A stretch of 64,000 bases of DNA, from positions 1,488,001-1,552,000 of the forward strand of contig NZ_CP068393.1 in the NCBI RefSeq assembly GCF_018128945.1, in the 5' to 3' direction. Made by a program: the position numbers and the translations under genes. The DNA is from Aristaeella hokkaidonensis (lineage in GTDB: Bacteria; Bacillota; Clostridia; Christensenellales; Aristaeellaceae). Under the pieces are notes generated by a model. That model was not told the origin of the DNA. It saw only the letters and a program-made list of their open reading frames with translations, and did no database searches. Below are positions 9,658-17,585 of this stretch, piece by piece; the first letter of the stretch is position 1, and each line of letters begins with the position of its first letter.

Positions 9658-10581
9658 TCACAGTCCCAGTTCATCGGCCCGTTTCTGTGCGTCTTCAATC
9701 CACTTTAAATAAGTTCCGTTGTTCAGTACCTCATCTATCACGCCGTTCACAAAATAGATCAGCTGCAGTTCACCCTTTTTGGCAACCACCCGGTTGCCAA
9801 GATACTGTTCATCCGGTACATAATACAGGCCCTCTGCCAGAATGAGACCCGATCCCTGATTGTTCCGGATATAGGTTTGTGCGGTTTCCAGATCGACGAT
9901 GCCGACGTCTGCCTTCCCCTGTCTCACTGCTTCGTACACGGTCTGTACAGAAGAAACACGCCGTAACTCCCGGTAGTTTCTGACGTTCTTTGCCACCAGC
10001 GCTTCCTGCAGAGAACTGCTCTGGACGATCAGGGTTTTATCTGATAAATCCTCAACGGATGTGTACTGTTCCCGGTCCGCTTCCCTGATCACAAAAGCAG
10101 TTGTTGCCGCGCTTTCGGTAAAGTAGTACCCTTTGGACATCGTATAGGCCGCTGCCCTTCTGGGTGTAAAGGCAATGGCGGAGATCGTAAGGTCTACAAG
10201 ATTGTCTGTCAGCGCAGGCAGCACCTGGGTATACTCCATCGGAACAATTTCCAGTTCCACACCCATCCGTAAAGCAATCAGCCTGGCCAGTTCCATATCC
10301 GCTCCGGCATACTGATCCGTTCCTGTCTTTTCCGGATCAATAAACTCCTGAGGCGCGAAATATGGCTCCGTGGCCACACGAAGCACGCCCTTACGTTTGA
10401 TGCGGTCCATCACACCGGTAGCGTTATCCGGAATACCATGACTGATATCCATGGAGCCGTCCACGTAATTTAACTCATTTTCCAGATAAAACTCCGCAGC
10501 CGCGGAACAGAAAGGCGCGCAGAAAAACAGGGTCACCCCTGTTAGCAAACTCACAATCTTACGAAAGCGCCGGCTTTTCAT
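9658..10581 (-). CDS. Amino-acid-type extracellular solute-binding protein (SBP family 3)
   Basis: 307 residues: a Sec signal peptide (to about residue 28, CSAAA) then a type II binding fold of the SBP_bac_3 family, with GVLRVATEPYFAPQEF, the family signature GADMELARLIALRMG, LTISAIAFTPRRAAAYTMSKGYY and a late DVGIVDLETAQ segment. Relatives bind polar amino acids. No permease or ATPase is present; the next gene, 24 bases downstream, is the HD-GYP receptor. A sensory role is therefore inferred. First gene of the three-gene operon, with GGAGAAGG before the ATG. Confidence 0.88.
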   Translation of the reverse strand: MKSRRFRKIVSLLTGVTLFFCAPFCSAAAEFYLENELNYVDGSMDISHGIPDNATGVMDRIKRKGVLRVATEPYFAPQEFIDPEKTGTDQYAGADMELARLIALRMGVELEIVPMEYTQVLPALTDNLVDLTISAIAFTPRRAAAYTMSKGYYFTESAATTAFVIREADREQYTSVEDLSDKTLIVQSSSLQEALVAKNVRNYRELRRVSSVQTVYEAVRQGKADVGIVDLETAQTYIRNNQGSGLILAEGLYYVPDEQYLGNRVVAKKGELQLIYFVNGVIDEVLNNGTYLKWIEDAQKRADELGL

Positions 10582-10642
10582 CGTTCCTTCTCCTCTGCCG
10601 GCGCGGCCGGCTGTCCACGGAAAAGCTCAGAAAGGCAGAAAA

Positions 10643-10680
10643 AAAGAATACCTGTTGTATGCATTATAACAGGTATTCCT
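10643..10680 (-). terminator. Bidirectional terminator
   Basis: An 11-base inverted repeat (GAATACCTGTT / AACAGGTATTC) flanked by A- and T-rich runs on both sides. It ends the DUF4097 transcript on the minus strand and insulates the sensory operon. Confidence 0.8.
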
Positions 10681-10731
10681 TTTCTTTGCCATTGTTTTGT
10701 TTTTGGCTCGTTACATATTTTTTGTATTTTT

Positions 10732-11847
10732 TTATTCTACAGTTACATCGCCGCTGATACTCTTTGCGGAAATCTTCACTTCTGCATTCATTCCGGCGTC
10801 AGAAACCCTGGAGCAGCAGTCTCCGCTCACGGTGGAACACTCCGCGTGCACGCTGTGCAGGCCGCGGGGCAGATAAATCTCCACGTCGCCGCTTGTGCTC
10901 TTTCCTGTGATATTCTTCACCGTCGTATTTTCTACCGTAATGCTTACGTCTCCGCTGATGGCGGAACCCGTTGTGTCCAGCACGGAGCCGTTGAATTCCA
11001 CGTCGCCGCTCGTGCTCTTCATTTCAAGCGTCTCGAACACGCCGTCCACGGTCACACTTCCGCTCATGCTGCTGATCTCGCCTTCCAGCGCGGAGCCGTG
11101 AACCTCGGCATCGCCGCTGACAGTGCTGACAATCAGCTTCTCCGCTGTTTTTTCGGTAACCGGTTCCAGCGTCACATCGCCGCTGGTGGAACGGACCACC
11201 ATCTTCCGGGCCATAGCGCAGCTGCATTCGATATCTCCGCTGCGGCTGTTCAGCTCAATTTCCTTCATTTGTCCGTCCGGTACTTCAATAAAGATCGGAG
11301 CACCGCCCTGGATGTTGGTCGCAACATTCCGGATGGCCTTTCCCACCATATTCAGGATACCGCTGATGCTGATTTCCTCACCTTCAGGAAACTGGAAGTT
11401 CGGAGCGATCTTTTCCATCTTTTTTGCTCCGGTAATCCGCACTTCGTTTCCGACCCGTTCAGCCTTCATGCCTTCAGCGTCATCGCACCAGATATGCACA
11501 GCCCCGTCCGCGGACGGGCTGACAGTGATATCCTGATCAGTTGTTTCCGCTTTCAGCGTATCCACGCCGGTGAACACAAACCGCTTGCCTTCCTCCGCCT
11601 CCTCGTTGTCTGAGAAGGAAGCCGGACCGGCCGTTTTTTTCGGATACTGGGCAATGACGTCCTTCATTCCCTTCAGGCTTTCAACCACTTCAGCAACCGC
11701 CTCGTCCTCACTCAGTCCGCGGCTGATCAGGTCCTGATAGTGCTCCTGGCAGTTGTTCATCAGTTCTTCATGCAGGGCCTTTGTTTCATCATTTTCCACG
11801 GTTTCCTGGAACAGGATGTCCACAATCCTCTTCACTGTCTGATTCAT
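10732..11847 (-). CDS. DUF4097 beta-strand repeat protein with HAAS-like N-terminus
   Basis: About 371 residues. The N-terminal 70 residues form a helical HAAS-type domain (ALHEELMNNCQEHYQDL, GLSEDEAVAEVVESLKG). After a charged linker comes a DUF4097 solenoid made of repeated strands with 'STSGDVxx' / 'SxSGSVxV' turns (about residues 175-370). There is no signal peptide or membrane helix. Proteins like this often sit next to PadR regulators in Firmicutes and are linked to envelope stress responses; the exact role is unknown. I chose the start at 11847 because AGAGGGG lies before it; an alternative ATG at 11880 overlaps the padR stop as TAATG. Confidence 0.8.
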   Translation of the reverse strand: MNQTVKRIVDILFQETVENDETKALHEELMNNCQEHYQDLISRGLSEDEAVAEVVESLKGMKDVIAQYPKKTAGPASFSDNEEAEEGKRFVFTGVDTLKAETTDQDITVSPSADGAVHIWCDDAEGMKAERVGNEVRITGAKKMEKIAPNFQFPEGEEISISGILNMVGKAIRNVATNIQGGAPIFIEVPDGQMKEIELNSRSGDIECSCAMARKMVVRSTSGDVTLEPVTEKTAEKLIVSTVSGDAEVHGSALEGEISSMSGSVTVDGVFETLEMKSTSGDVEFNGSVLDTTGSAISGDVSITVENTTVKNITGKSTSGDVEIYLPRGLHSVHAECSTVSGDCCSRVSDAGMNAEVKISAKSISGDVTVE

Positions 11848-11879
11848 TTTATTTATCCCCTCTCTGGTATTCATTAACA

Positions 11880-12203
11880 TTATCCCAATAATGTGTCCAT
11901 TACCCGCCGGGTTTCTTCCCATGCGTCTTTTTCTTCCGCGAGCTTGGCTCTTCCTGGATCCGTCAGGCTGTAATAGCGCCGTCTGGCACCGGTAGCCTCG
12001 TCTCCCCAGTAGGAACGGATATATCCGTTTTCTTCCATTCTGCGGAAAGCAGTATACAATGTTGCTTCCTTCAGTTGCACCATACCTTCACTCTTTTCCG
12101 CGATGGTGCGGCTGATACCATAGCCGTATCCGTCTGTGTCTGTCAGCTGCTGCATGATGATTGTATCAGTATATCCACGCAGCAGATCTGCTGAAATTGT
12201 CAT
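11880..12203 (-). CDS. PadR-family transcriptional regulator
   Basis: 107 residues with the winged-helix PadR fold: GYTDTIIMQQLTDTDGYGYGISRTI (helices 1-2), LKEATLYTAFRRMEENGYI (recognition helix), then a wing with GARRRYYSLT and a short dimerisation helix. I start it at 12203 because AAAGGGGG lies eight bases upstream; the longer frame runs into the promoter. It is followed by the DUF4097 gene in one transcript, and probably represses its own promoter, where an inverted repeat covers the -35 region. Confidence 0.9.
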   Translation of the reverse strand: MTISADLLRGYTDTIIMQQLTDTDGYGYGISRTIAEKSEGMVQLKEATLYTAFRRMEENGYIRSYWGDEATGARRRYYSLTDPGRAKLAEEKDAWEETRRVMDTLLG

Positions 12204-12227
12204 GGTTACTGCCCCCTTTCGAGATAG

Positions 12228-12261
12228 ATCATACACAAACATACCTCGCCTGTCAAGGTAT
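12228..12261 (-). promoter_or_regulatory. padR promoter and candidate operator
   Basis: Minus-strand TTGACA (12251-12256) and TATGAT (12228-12233) are 17 bases apart. An inverted repeat, ATACCT (12241-12246) and AGGTAT (12256-12261), brackets the -35 box. Autoregulation by PadR is the simplest reading. Confidence 0.65.
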
Positions 12262-12405
12262 ATCGTAAAAAAAAGTTTTTCTTTTCACGCCCGCATGTGA
12301 TAAAATGCGTTTGGTTACAGAACGATTGCATTTTCCCCTCATGTATGCAGGGAATTGTTACTTACGCTCGTTATATAGTGGGATGGTTCCGAAGGAGGTT
12401 TTCCC

Positions 12406-12864
12406 ATGAAGCGTTTGATTGGGATTTTATTGGTTGTATTAATGGTCTTTTCCCTTTCTGCCGCCATGGCGCAGAGGGTGGAATGTGCCACGGGTGGTTT
12501 CTCCGTGAAGCTGCCGGATCATTTTGTTGAGGAGAACCTCGTCGGCGATCCGGATTTGTGCTTCTACTGGCACGGCAACAAGCTGACCGTTCAGGGCTAT
12601 GCATCCTATCAGGGTGAAATTGCCGGTTCCGATCTGTTTGAAGTGCTGACTGGCACTGAAACAGAATCCGGCTATGTATCCATCAACGGCATGAGCATGC
12701 TCTATGCCCGCACGGAGGAATCTGGCGACGTGATCATCTCCTATACCTGGATGGATCGTGGGAACAGCGTCACATTGGAATTTACCTATTCTGCCGATGA
12801 ATCTTCTGTCGAGAAAACCGTTAATTCCATCATCAACTCCATCCAGTTTGATGCAGGACACTGA
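12406..12864 (+). CDS. Small exported protein of unknown function
   Basis: 152 residues. A clear signal peptide (residues 1-22, ending AMA) is followed by a compact mixed alpha/beta domain of about 125 residues (FSVKLPDHF, VISYTWMDRGNSVTLEF, VNSIINSIQF). The ending, a short helix after a strand-rich body, resembles small secreted domains that Firmicutes attach to the wall or membrane, but I cannot assign a family. GAAGGAGG lies eight bases before the ATG. It stands alone between the divergent padR operon and a terminator. Confidence 0.7.
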   Translation: MKRLIGILLVVLMVFSLSAAMAQRVECATGGFSVKLPDHFVEENLVGDPDLCFYWHGNKLTVQGYASYQGEIAGSDLFEVLTGTETESGYVSINGMSMLYARTEESGDVIISYTWMDRGNSVTLEFTYSADESSVEKTVNSIINSIQFDAGH

Positions 12865-12937
12865 TTACAATGAAGAATTAAGAATGTAAAATGATTGATA
12901 GTTTATCCGCCATATATAACCTGTTGTAGCGATAAAG

Positions 12938-12970
12938 AAATCCCGGAGAACAAATCGTTCTCCGGGATTT
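12938..12970. terminator. Bidirectional terminator
   Basis: A 14-base perfect stem (AAATCCCGGAGAAC with its complement) around a 5-base loop, between the convergent exported-protein gene and apt. Confidence 0.9.
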
Positions 12971-12976
12971 TCATGT

Positions 12977-12997
12977 CATTCTTCATTCTTCATTGTG
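12977..12997. repeat. Heptad-period intergenic repeat (CATTCTT)
   Basis: Two CATTCTT units and one CATTGTG, right after the terminator and before the apt stop codon. A related AATGAAGAATTAAGAATG stretch lies at about 12869-12886, on the other side of the terminator. Confidence 0.65.
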
Positions 12998-13004
12998 GCG
13001 GCAT

Positions 13005-13532
13005 TTATTTCCCTTCGTACACAATCAGGGATTCCACGTCATAATCTTTCAGCTTCTCGCGGCCTTTCAGGCCTGCCAGTTCCATCACAAAGATCATTTT
13101 CACAACCTTGCCGCCCAGCTGTTCTACCAGTTTGACAGCTGCTTCCGCACTGCCGCCTGTAGCAATCAGGTCATCCACAATGACGACCTTCTGACCGGGC
13201 TTGATCGCATCCACATGGATTTCAACCTCAGCCTGGCCGTACTCCAGGTCATATTTCTGGCTCACTGTTTCACGGGGCAGTTTGCCCTTTTTCCGAACCG
13301 GAATAAATCCTTTCCCGGTCAGATATGCTACCGGCACACCAAAGATAAATCCGCGGGATTCCGGTCCCACAATCAGGTCAAAGTCCGTATCCTTAACAAG
13401 GTTTGCCAGGCCGTCCACAGCAAGCTTCAGTCCGTCCGGATCCTGAATTACGGAAGTAATGTCCCTGAACATAATCCCGGGTTCGGGGAAATCGGGGATC
13501 GTCACCACATATTCTTCCAGTTTCTTGCTCAT
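13005..13532 (-). CDS. apt: Adenine phosphoribosyltransferase
   Basis: Apt salvages adenine: adenine plus PRPP gives AMP and pyrophosphate. The 175-residue length is standard. The FPEPGIMFRDIT N-terminal segment, GPESRGF at 57-62 and the PRPP-binding loop VVIVDDLIATGGSAE (116-130) are all present and intact. GAAAGGAGAT precedes the ATG. It lies 56 bases after the lipase-like hydrolase gene, separated by a small terminator, so it may have its own or read-through transcription. Confidence 0.97.
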   Translation of the reverse strand: MSKKLEEYVVTIPDFPEPGIMFRDITSVIQDPDGLKLAVDGLANLVKDTDFDLIVGPESRGFIFGVPVAYLTGKGFIPVRKKGKLPRETVSQKYDLEYGQAEVEIHVDAIKPGQKVVIVDDLIATGGSAEAAVKLVEQLGGKVVKMIFVMELAGLKGREKLKDYDVESLIVYEGK

Positions 13533-13572
13533 TGTCAGTATCTCCTTTCGCCGTTTCCGCGGCCTTGTGATA

Positions 13573-13590
13573 AAACCGCTCTCGCGGTTT
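13573..13590 (-). terminator. Weak terminator after the hydrolase gene
   Basis: On the minus strand AAACCGC-GAGA-GCGGTTT followed by TATC begins at the hydrolase stop codon. The stem is only seven pairs, so partial read-through into apt is likely. Confidence 0.55.
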
Positions 13591-14494
13591 ATTCTTTATC
13601 CATAAATTCCAGAATCCTGCGGTAAACCTCTTTCCGGTTTTTTTCATTCAGGATTTCATGCCGCATACCTTCCAGGGTAACAATTTCCAGTTCCCGGAAT
13701 CCGGCTCTCCGCAAACGGTTTTCTGAATCTGCGCGCCCCTTTTCGCCTCCGGTGCATGGATCATCCTTCCCGGAGATCATCAGGATCGGCAGTTCTTTCC
13801 AGACGTCCTCATACAGTTCCGGACTGTCCATCATCCGGATCAGATGGAACAGTGCGTTATAGCTTCCCAGGGTAAAACGCGCACCACAGAGCGGATCCTC
13901 AATATAGCGGCGTACATTATCCGGATTCACAGAGAGCCAGTCCTGCGGGGTCTTTGCGTCCGGTACAGCCTTTGAAAACGGCCCCAGTACCATACCGTCC
14001 ACCACTTTGGAATACCCGTCCGCACCCTTAAAGGAAGCAATCAGATCTGTCAGCACAATGCCGGCCCCTGCCGCTCCGTTAGGATTGGGATATCCGGAAA
14101 GTACAGCTTTGTGGAACTCCCGGCTGAACTTTTGCAGGAACACCCGGGCAATGATTGTTCCCATCGAATGGCCGAACAGAATCACCGGTACACCGGGCCA
14201 TTGTGCGTGAATATCATTCAGGATCGCTTCTTCGTCCTCCAGCAGGCGCTGGTGGCCTTCCCGGTCCGCTATATGGGACAGCTTCGGAGCGTCCGGGCCA
14301 TGGCCCCGCAGGTTTGCGGTCACCACCGTATACCCGGCTTCCTGGAGATACTCCGCAAAGGACATGTACCGGTCCTGGTACTCCTCCATGCCGTGAATAC
14401 ATTTTACCACAGCTTTAGGTGTATCGGCTTCATAAATTCGCAGGGCAAGCGGGTAACCGTCTTTTGAGGCAATCGTTTTTTCCAGATAGCTCAC
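13589..14494 (-). CDS. Alpha/beta hydrolase, monoacylglycerol-lipase-like
   Basis: 301 residues of the serine aminopeptidase S33 / lysophospholipase type. The nucleophile elbow GHSMG has Ser110; the oxyanion segment HGMEEYQDRY is near residue 34; the acid is likely in SGKDDPCT (about 246) and the base in GMRHEIL (about 275). No signal peptide, so it acts in the cytoplasm or at the inner membrane face on small esters or monoacylglycerols. The start overlaps the end of the upstream membrane-sensor gene by four bases (ATGA), tying the two together. Confidence 0.88.
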   Translation of the reverse strand: MSYLEKTIASKDGYPLALRIYEADTPKAVVKCIHGMEEYQDRYMSFAEYLQEAGYTVVTANLRGHGPDAPKLSHIADREGHQRLLEDEEAILNDIHAQWPGVPVILFGHSMGTIIARVFLQKFSREFHKAVLSGYPNPNGAAGAGIVLTDLIASFKGADGYSKVVDGMVLGPFSKAVPDAKTPQDWLSVNPDNVRRYIEDPLCGARFTLGSYNALFHLIRMMDSPELYEDVWKELPILMISGKDDPCTGGEKGRADSENRLRRAGFRELEIVTLEGMRHEILNEKNRKEVYRRILEFMDKE

Positions 14495-15369
14495 TGGTTC
14501 TCCTCCTTGCTTCCGTTCAGTTGCTCCAACATCTTATTATACTTCCCGGCGAGCCTCCTGAATTCCTTTGCGCCGGTCTCAGGAATCTTTCTGCCATCCT
14601 CCGCACACTTGCCGGCTTCCATCAGCGGCATGGTACCCAGGCGAGCCGTCAGCCAGATCAGCAGGATGATCACAACCGTCAGGATTGCGATCACAATACG
14701 CACCAGCGTCAGCTCCCTGTTCAGGTCCGCTGAAGTGCTCTGCCGGGTGGCGGTCATCTGCTGGTCCAGCACTTCCAGGCTGGATCTCAGTTTATTCCGG
14801 ATGCTTTCCTTGTGCTCATAGTATTCCGTACCCATCACCATTTCCCGGGCAAGGCTCATCTTTTCATCCGCGGAGAGCAGGGTATCTTCTTCCTTGAGTT
14901 CCACACCCCGGAGTGTATCCGGATAATCCCGGATCTCCCGGGCTTCAATGACCAGCTTCATCGCGTAGTATTCCCGGTAAGACAGGGAAGTGGATTCCGT
15001 CATGGCCTCCTGCAGTTGCGTCACCAGTCCCTTTTCCGTATCCCCTTCCGACATGCTGGTGATGGATTCCTCCCGTCTGCGGGAAACAAACACTTCTTCA
15101 AAATAATCATCCAGATATTGGGTATTCCCTTCAAGCGTAAAGCGCTGCACCATTTCCGTCAGGTAATCGGAAGCTTCCATCAGCTCATGGGCCGCCTTCT
15201 GCCGGACAGAATAATCCCCCGCCGCTTTGGACAGGGAGGAGAAAACACTGGCGGATTGATAGGTGGAGAAAACCAGGAGAAGGGAGATCACAACAGCGCA
15301 GACTATCATCGCGATGTGAATAGCCCGCAGTGAGACGCCTTTGCCTCTGTTCAGAAGTTTCATCTTCAT
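14491..15369 (-). CDS. Two-helix membrane sensor-like protein without output domain
   Basis: 292 residues. A first transmembrane helix (about 15-38), an extracytoplasmic helical region of about 180 residues (YSVRQKAAHELMEASDYLTEMVQRF and later coiled segments) and a second helix (about 222-242, IVIAILTVVIILLIWL), followed by only 50 cytoplasmic residues that may form a coiled coil (EFRRLAGKYNKMLEQLNG). The layout matches the sensor half of diguanylate cyclases or chemoreceptors, but no GGDEF, EAL, HAMP-kinase or MCP signalling domain follows. It is coupled to the downstream hydrolase, which ends the operon. Function unknown. Confidence 0.7.
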   Translation of the reverse strand: MKMKLLNRGKGVSLRAIHIAMIVCAVVISLLLVFSTYQSASVFSSLSKAAGDYSVRQKAAHELMEASDYLTEMVQRFTLEGNTQYLDDYFEEVFVSRRREESITSMSEGDTEKGLVTQLQEAMTESTSLSYREYYAMKLVIEAREIRDYPDTLRGVELKEEDTLLSADEKMSLAREMVMGTEYYEHKESIRNKLRSSLEVLDQQMTATRQSTSADLNRELTLVRIVIAILTVVIILLIWLTARLGTMPLMEAGKCAEDGRKIPETGAKEFRRLAGKYNKMLEQLNGSKEENQ

Positions 15370-15467
15370 TTGATGTGCCCCCGTCCCGATTGATTAACGC
15401 TCAATTGAATTGTCAGCACGATTTGTATACATTATATCCCATCTGCCGGGATTGAACAAGGGTTGCT

Positions 15468-16865
15468 TCAGTCCTCGGGAGTCACAATGATCTTGGAGTC
15501 ATGACCCATATGCGTCCAGATCCACCAGGCATTGATTCCGTTGTTTTCCTCTGTAATCCGGGCATCAACCCGTACGCATCCATGACTGGCCATGGTGCCG
15601 AGCGTCTCCATTTCCGCACTGAAGTCACGTTCGCCGTTCTTCATCTCATATCCCATCTGATGGATCAGGTTCAGCCGTTCCATCCGGATGGGATATGCAT
15701 AGGTGTGTCCGTCTGTTCCAAAGCCGTCCATCCTTGTTCCCAGCAGGTAAATGCCGCTGTGGGTATCAGCTGTCCTGTCCTCCGCCGTCGTAAATCCGGT
15801 GGAAACCATGGCAGTTCCCAGCTTTTTCCCGTTCTCATAAACCGTCAGGGTTTGTTTCTTTTTATCCACCACTGCGCCGTAGCGGGTGTTCGGCCGGACC
15901 ATCCGGAGTTTGCTGGTCTTCACATATCCTTCAATATAAGCGCCGTCCATCTGGCGCCATGCCCCGATTTTGGCCCATCCGTCATCATACAGCTCCAGCA
16001 CAGCAACTCCTACCGTCCGGCAGGACACGGTCCCGATACACTCCTTGCCCGCTTTAGCGTTCATGATCTTCAGGCCTTTACCCTCGGGTCCGTCCCCGAC
16101 AGCCACGGGTGCCATCAGCGCTGCCCAGACAGCAGCGTCATCCGTCAGATCCTCCGGGATCAGACTGCCGGTTACTGTCAGTTCCGGTTCGGGCAGCGGT
16201 TCCGGAAGCAGGGTAATCTCCGCTGTCTGCATATATTTGCTGTTGTTGGCAGGCCAGGCGGAAATAATGTATTCCCCCGGCGGACAGACTTTGTGATCCT
16301 TCCCCTTGCCATCCCAGCTGATCACCATCGGAGCACCGCGTCCGCTGTATACTGTACGGTTGTGCCAAACCGCTTCGTCCGGTTTTTCCTTCCGTGCGAT
16401 CTGTAGTTCATATGTCCCTTTGCAGGATATAGCACACTCTATTCTCAGCACATTCTTTCCGTTCGCGTAAAAAGTCTGTGTCACCGGGAGGCAGCAGAAT
16501 ACCGCCGGTTTGGGTGAATCCACCTTCAGCCTGATCTCTGCCGCTTCCGTCGTAAGGTCATTACCGGCCAGCAGTGCACGCAGCGTTACACTGCCGGGTG
16601 TCAGCGGTTCCCCGTTGAAAGACAGGGCGTTCCAGTGGATTTCCACAGTTCCGCCTTCAATCTTCAGATTTGTCACCGGGTTCTCCAGCGGAATGGTTCC
16701 GCTGACAGCCTCAATGGTCAGCTTACCGCCGTCTTCAGATGTCACCGTCAGGATGTTGTCGTCAAACGGCCTGATCCGCCCTGCTTCAATGGTCACGGCA
16801 TGTGAAGAAAAAGCTGCTGCAATCAGCAGCAAAATCACTGTTATTGCAGCAGCTGTTTTCCGCAT
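15468..16865 (-). CDS. Exported L,D-transpeptidase (YkuD family)
   Basis: 465 residues. Signal peptide to about residue 24, then about 280 residues of Ig-like and SH3-like beta domains, then a C-terminal YkuD catalytic domain (about 320-460) beginning YGAVVDKKKQTLTVYENGK. The catalytic motif is SHGCVR with Cys430, and the upstream His in HQMGYEM fits the family. It would make 3-3 cross-links or attach proteins in peptidoglycan outside the membrane. It stands alone, with AGAGGT eight bases before the ATG. Confidence 0.92.
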   Translation of the reverse strand: MRKTAAAITVILLLIAAAFSSHAVTIEAGRIRPFDDNILTVTSEDGGKLTIEAVSGTIPLENPVTNLKIEGGTVEIHWNALSFNGEPLTPGSVTLRALLAGNDLTTEAAEIRLKVDSPKPAVFCCLPVTQTFYANGKNVLRIECAISCKGTYELQIARKEKPDEAVWHNRTVYSGRGAPMVISWDGKGKDHKVCPPGEYIISAWPANNSKYMQTAEITLLPEPLPEPELTVTGSLIPEDLTDDAAVWAALMAPVAVGDGPEGKGLKIMNAKAGKECIGTVSCRTVGVAVLELYDDGWAKIGAWRQMDGAYIEGYVKTSKLRMVRPNTRYGAVVDKKKQTLTVYENGKKLGTAMVSTGFTTAEDRTADTHSGIYLLGTRMDGFGTDGHTYAYPIRMERLNLIHQMGYEMKNGERDFSAEMETLGTMASHGCVRVDARITEENNGINAWWIWTHMGHDSKIIVTPED

Positions 16866-16941
16866 AGCCGTACCTCTTCTTTCATCTTGTTTAGCTATTT
16901 TTCATTGTAACGTTTTGGGGTCTGTTTGTCCACGTTTCCGC

Positions 16942-17583
16942 TTAAGTTTCACCGGTATACGGTTTCAGCTCTTCCAGGAATTCACGATAGTCTTCATCAG
17001 ACCACCGGAATGTCAGGTCTTCTTCTGAATACTCATCCGGCCGGTCCCGCATAAATTCCTCTCCGATATCATAGTCAAGCTTCCGGAGGACTGCTTCCGC
17101 AAACTCCCGGAAGAACATGCCGATACCGGTAATGACGTTTCCGTCCTCCACAACTCCTTTATGGATGAAGTTTTCCTTCTCAACAAAATCGAAGGTCTCC
17201 GCCAGCTGCATAAAATAGCCCGCAGTAAACTTTTTACCTTTCAGGATCCCTGCCTTGGAAAGCAGGATCGGGGCGGATGAGATGGCAGCAAACAGGGCAT
17301 CTGATTCCCTGCCTTCCCGGAGGAAGTTGATTATCCGCTCGTCAAACAGTGCCGGAAGCGGATTGACAGTCCCCGGCAGGATCACACAGTCATAGTCTGA
17401 AACTTTCACGTCCGCTGTGGTCTTCGTCGGCAGGATCCGCAGGCCTTCCTCGCTTTTCACTTCACTGTTTTCACTGGCAATATAATCGATGCTTTCACCG
17501 AACCACACTGTCAGCACGGAAGTAAGGCAGGTGATTTCCTGCAGCGAAAAATCCGGATACAGTAATACCGCGATCTTTTTCAT
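16942..17583 (-). CDS. DJ-1/PfpI-family protein with Ser in place of the nucleophile Cys
   Basis: 213 residues with the class I glutamine amidotransferase-like fold: LLYPDFSLQEI at the start (Glu16), DYDCVILPGTVNP near 64-76, and the nucleophile elbow at about 98-105. In DJ-1 and PfpI the elbow reads A-I-C; here it reads AAISSAP, with Ser102 where the Cys normally is. The protein may be a non-catalytic relative or use serine. The start lies two bases after the ABC-F stop, so the pair is one transcript. Confidence 0.82.
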   Translation of the reverse strand: MKKIAVLLYPDFSLQEITCLTSVLTVWFGESIDYIASENSEVKSEEGLRILPTKTTADVKVSDYDCVILPGTVNPLPALFDERIINFLREGRESDALFAAISSAPILLSKAGILKGKKFTAGYFMQLAETFDFVEKENFIHKGVVEDGNVITGIGMFFREFAEAVLRKLDYDIGEEFMRDRPDEYSEEDLTFRWSDEDYREFLEELKPYTGET

Positions 17584-17585
17584 AA

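Noticed and set aside
10647..10680. TATAAT inside the terminator loop as promoter of the sensory operon
   Set aside because: No matching -35 box lies 16-18 bases upstream on the minus strand, so I do not call it.
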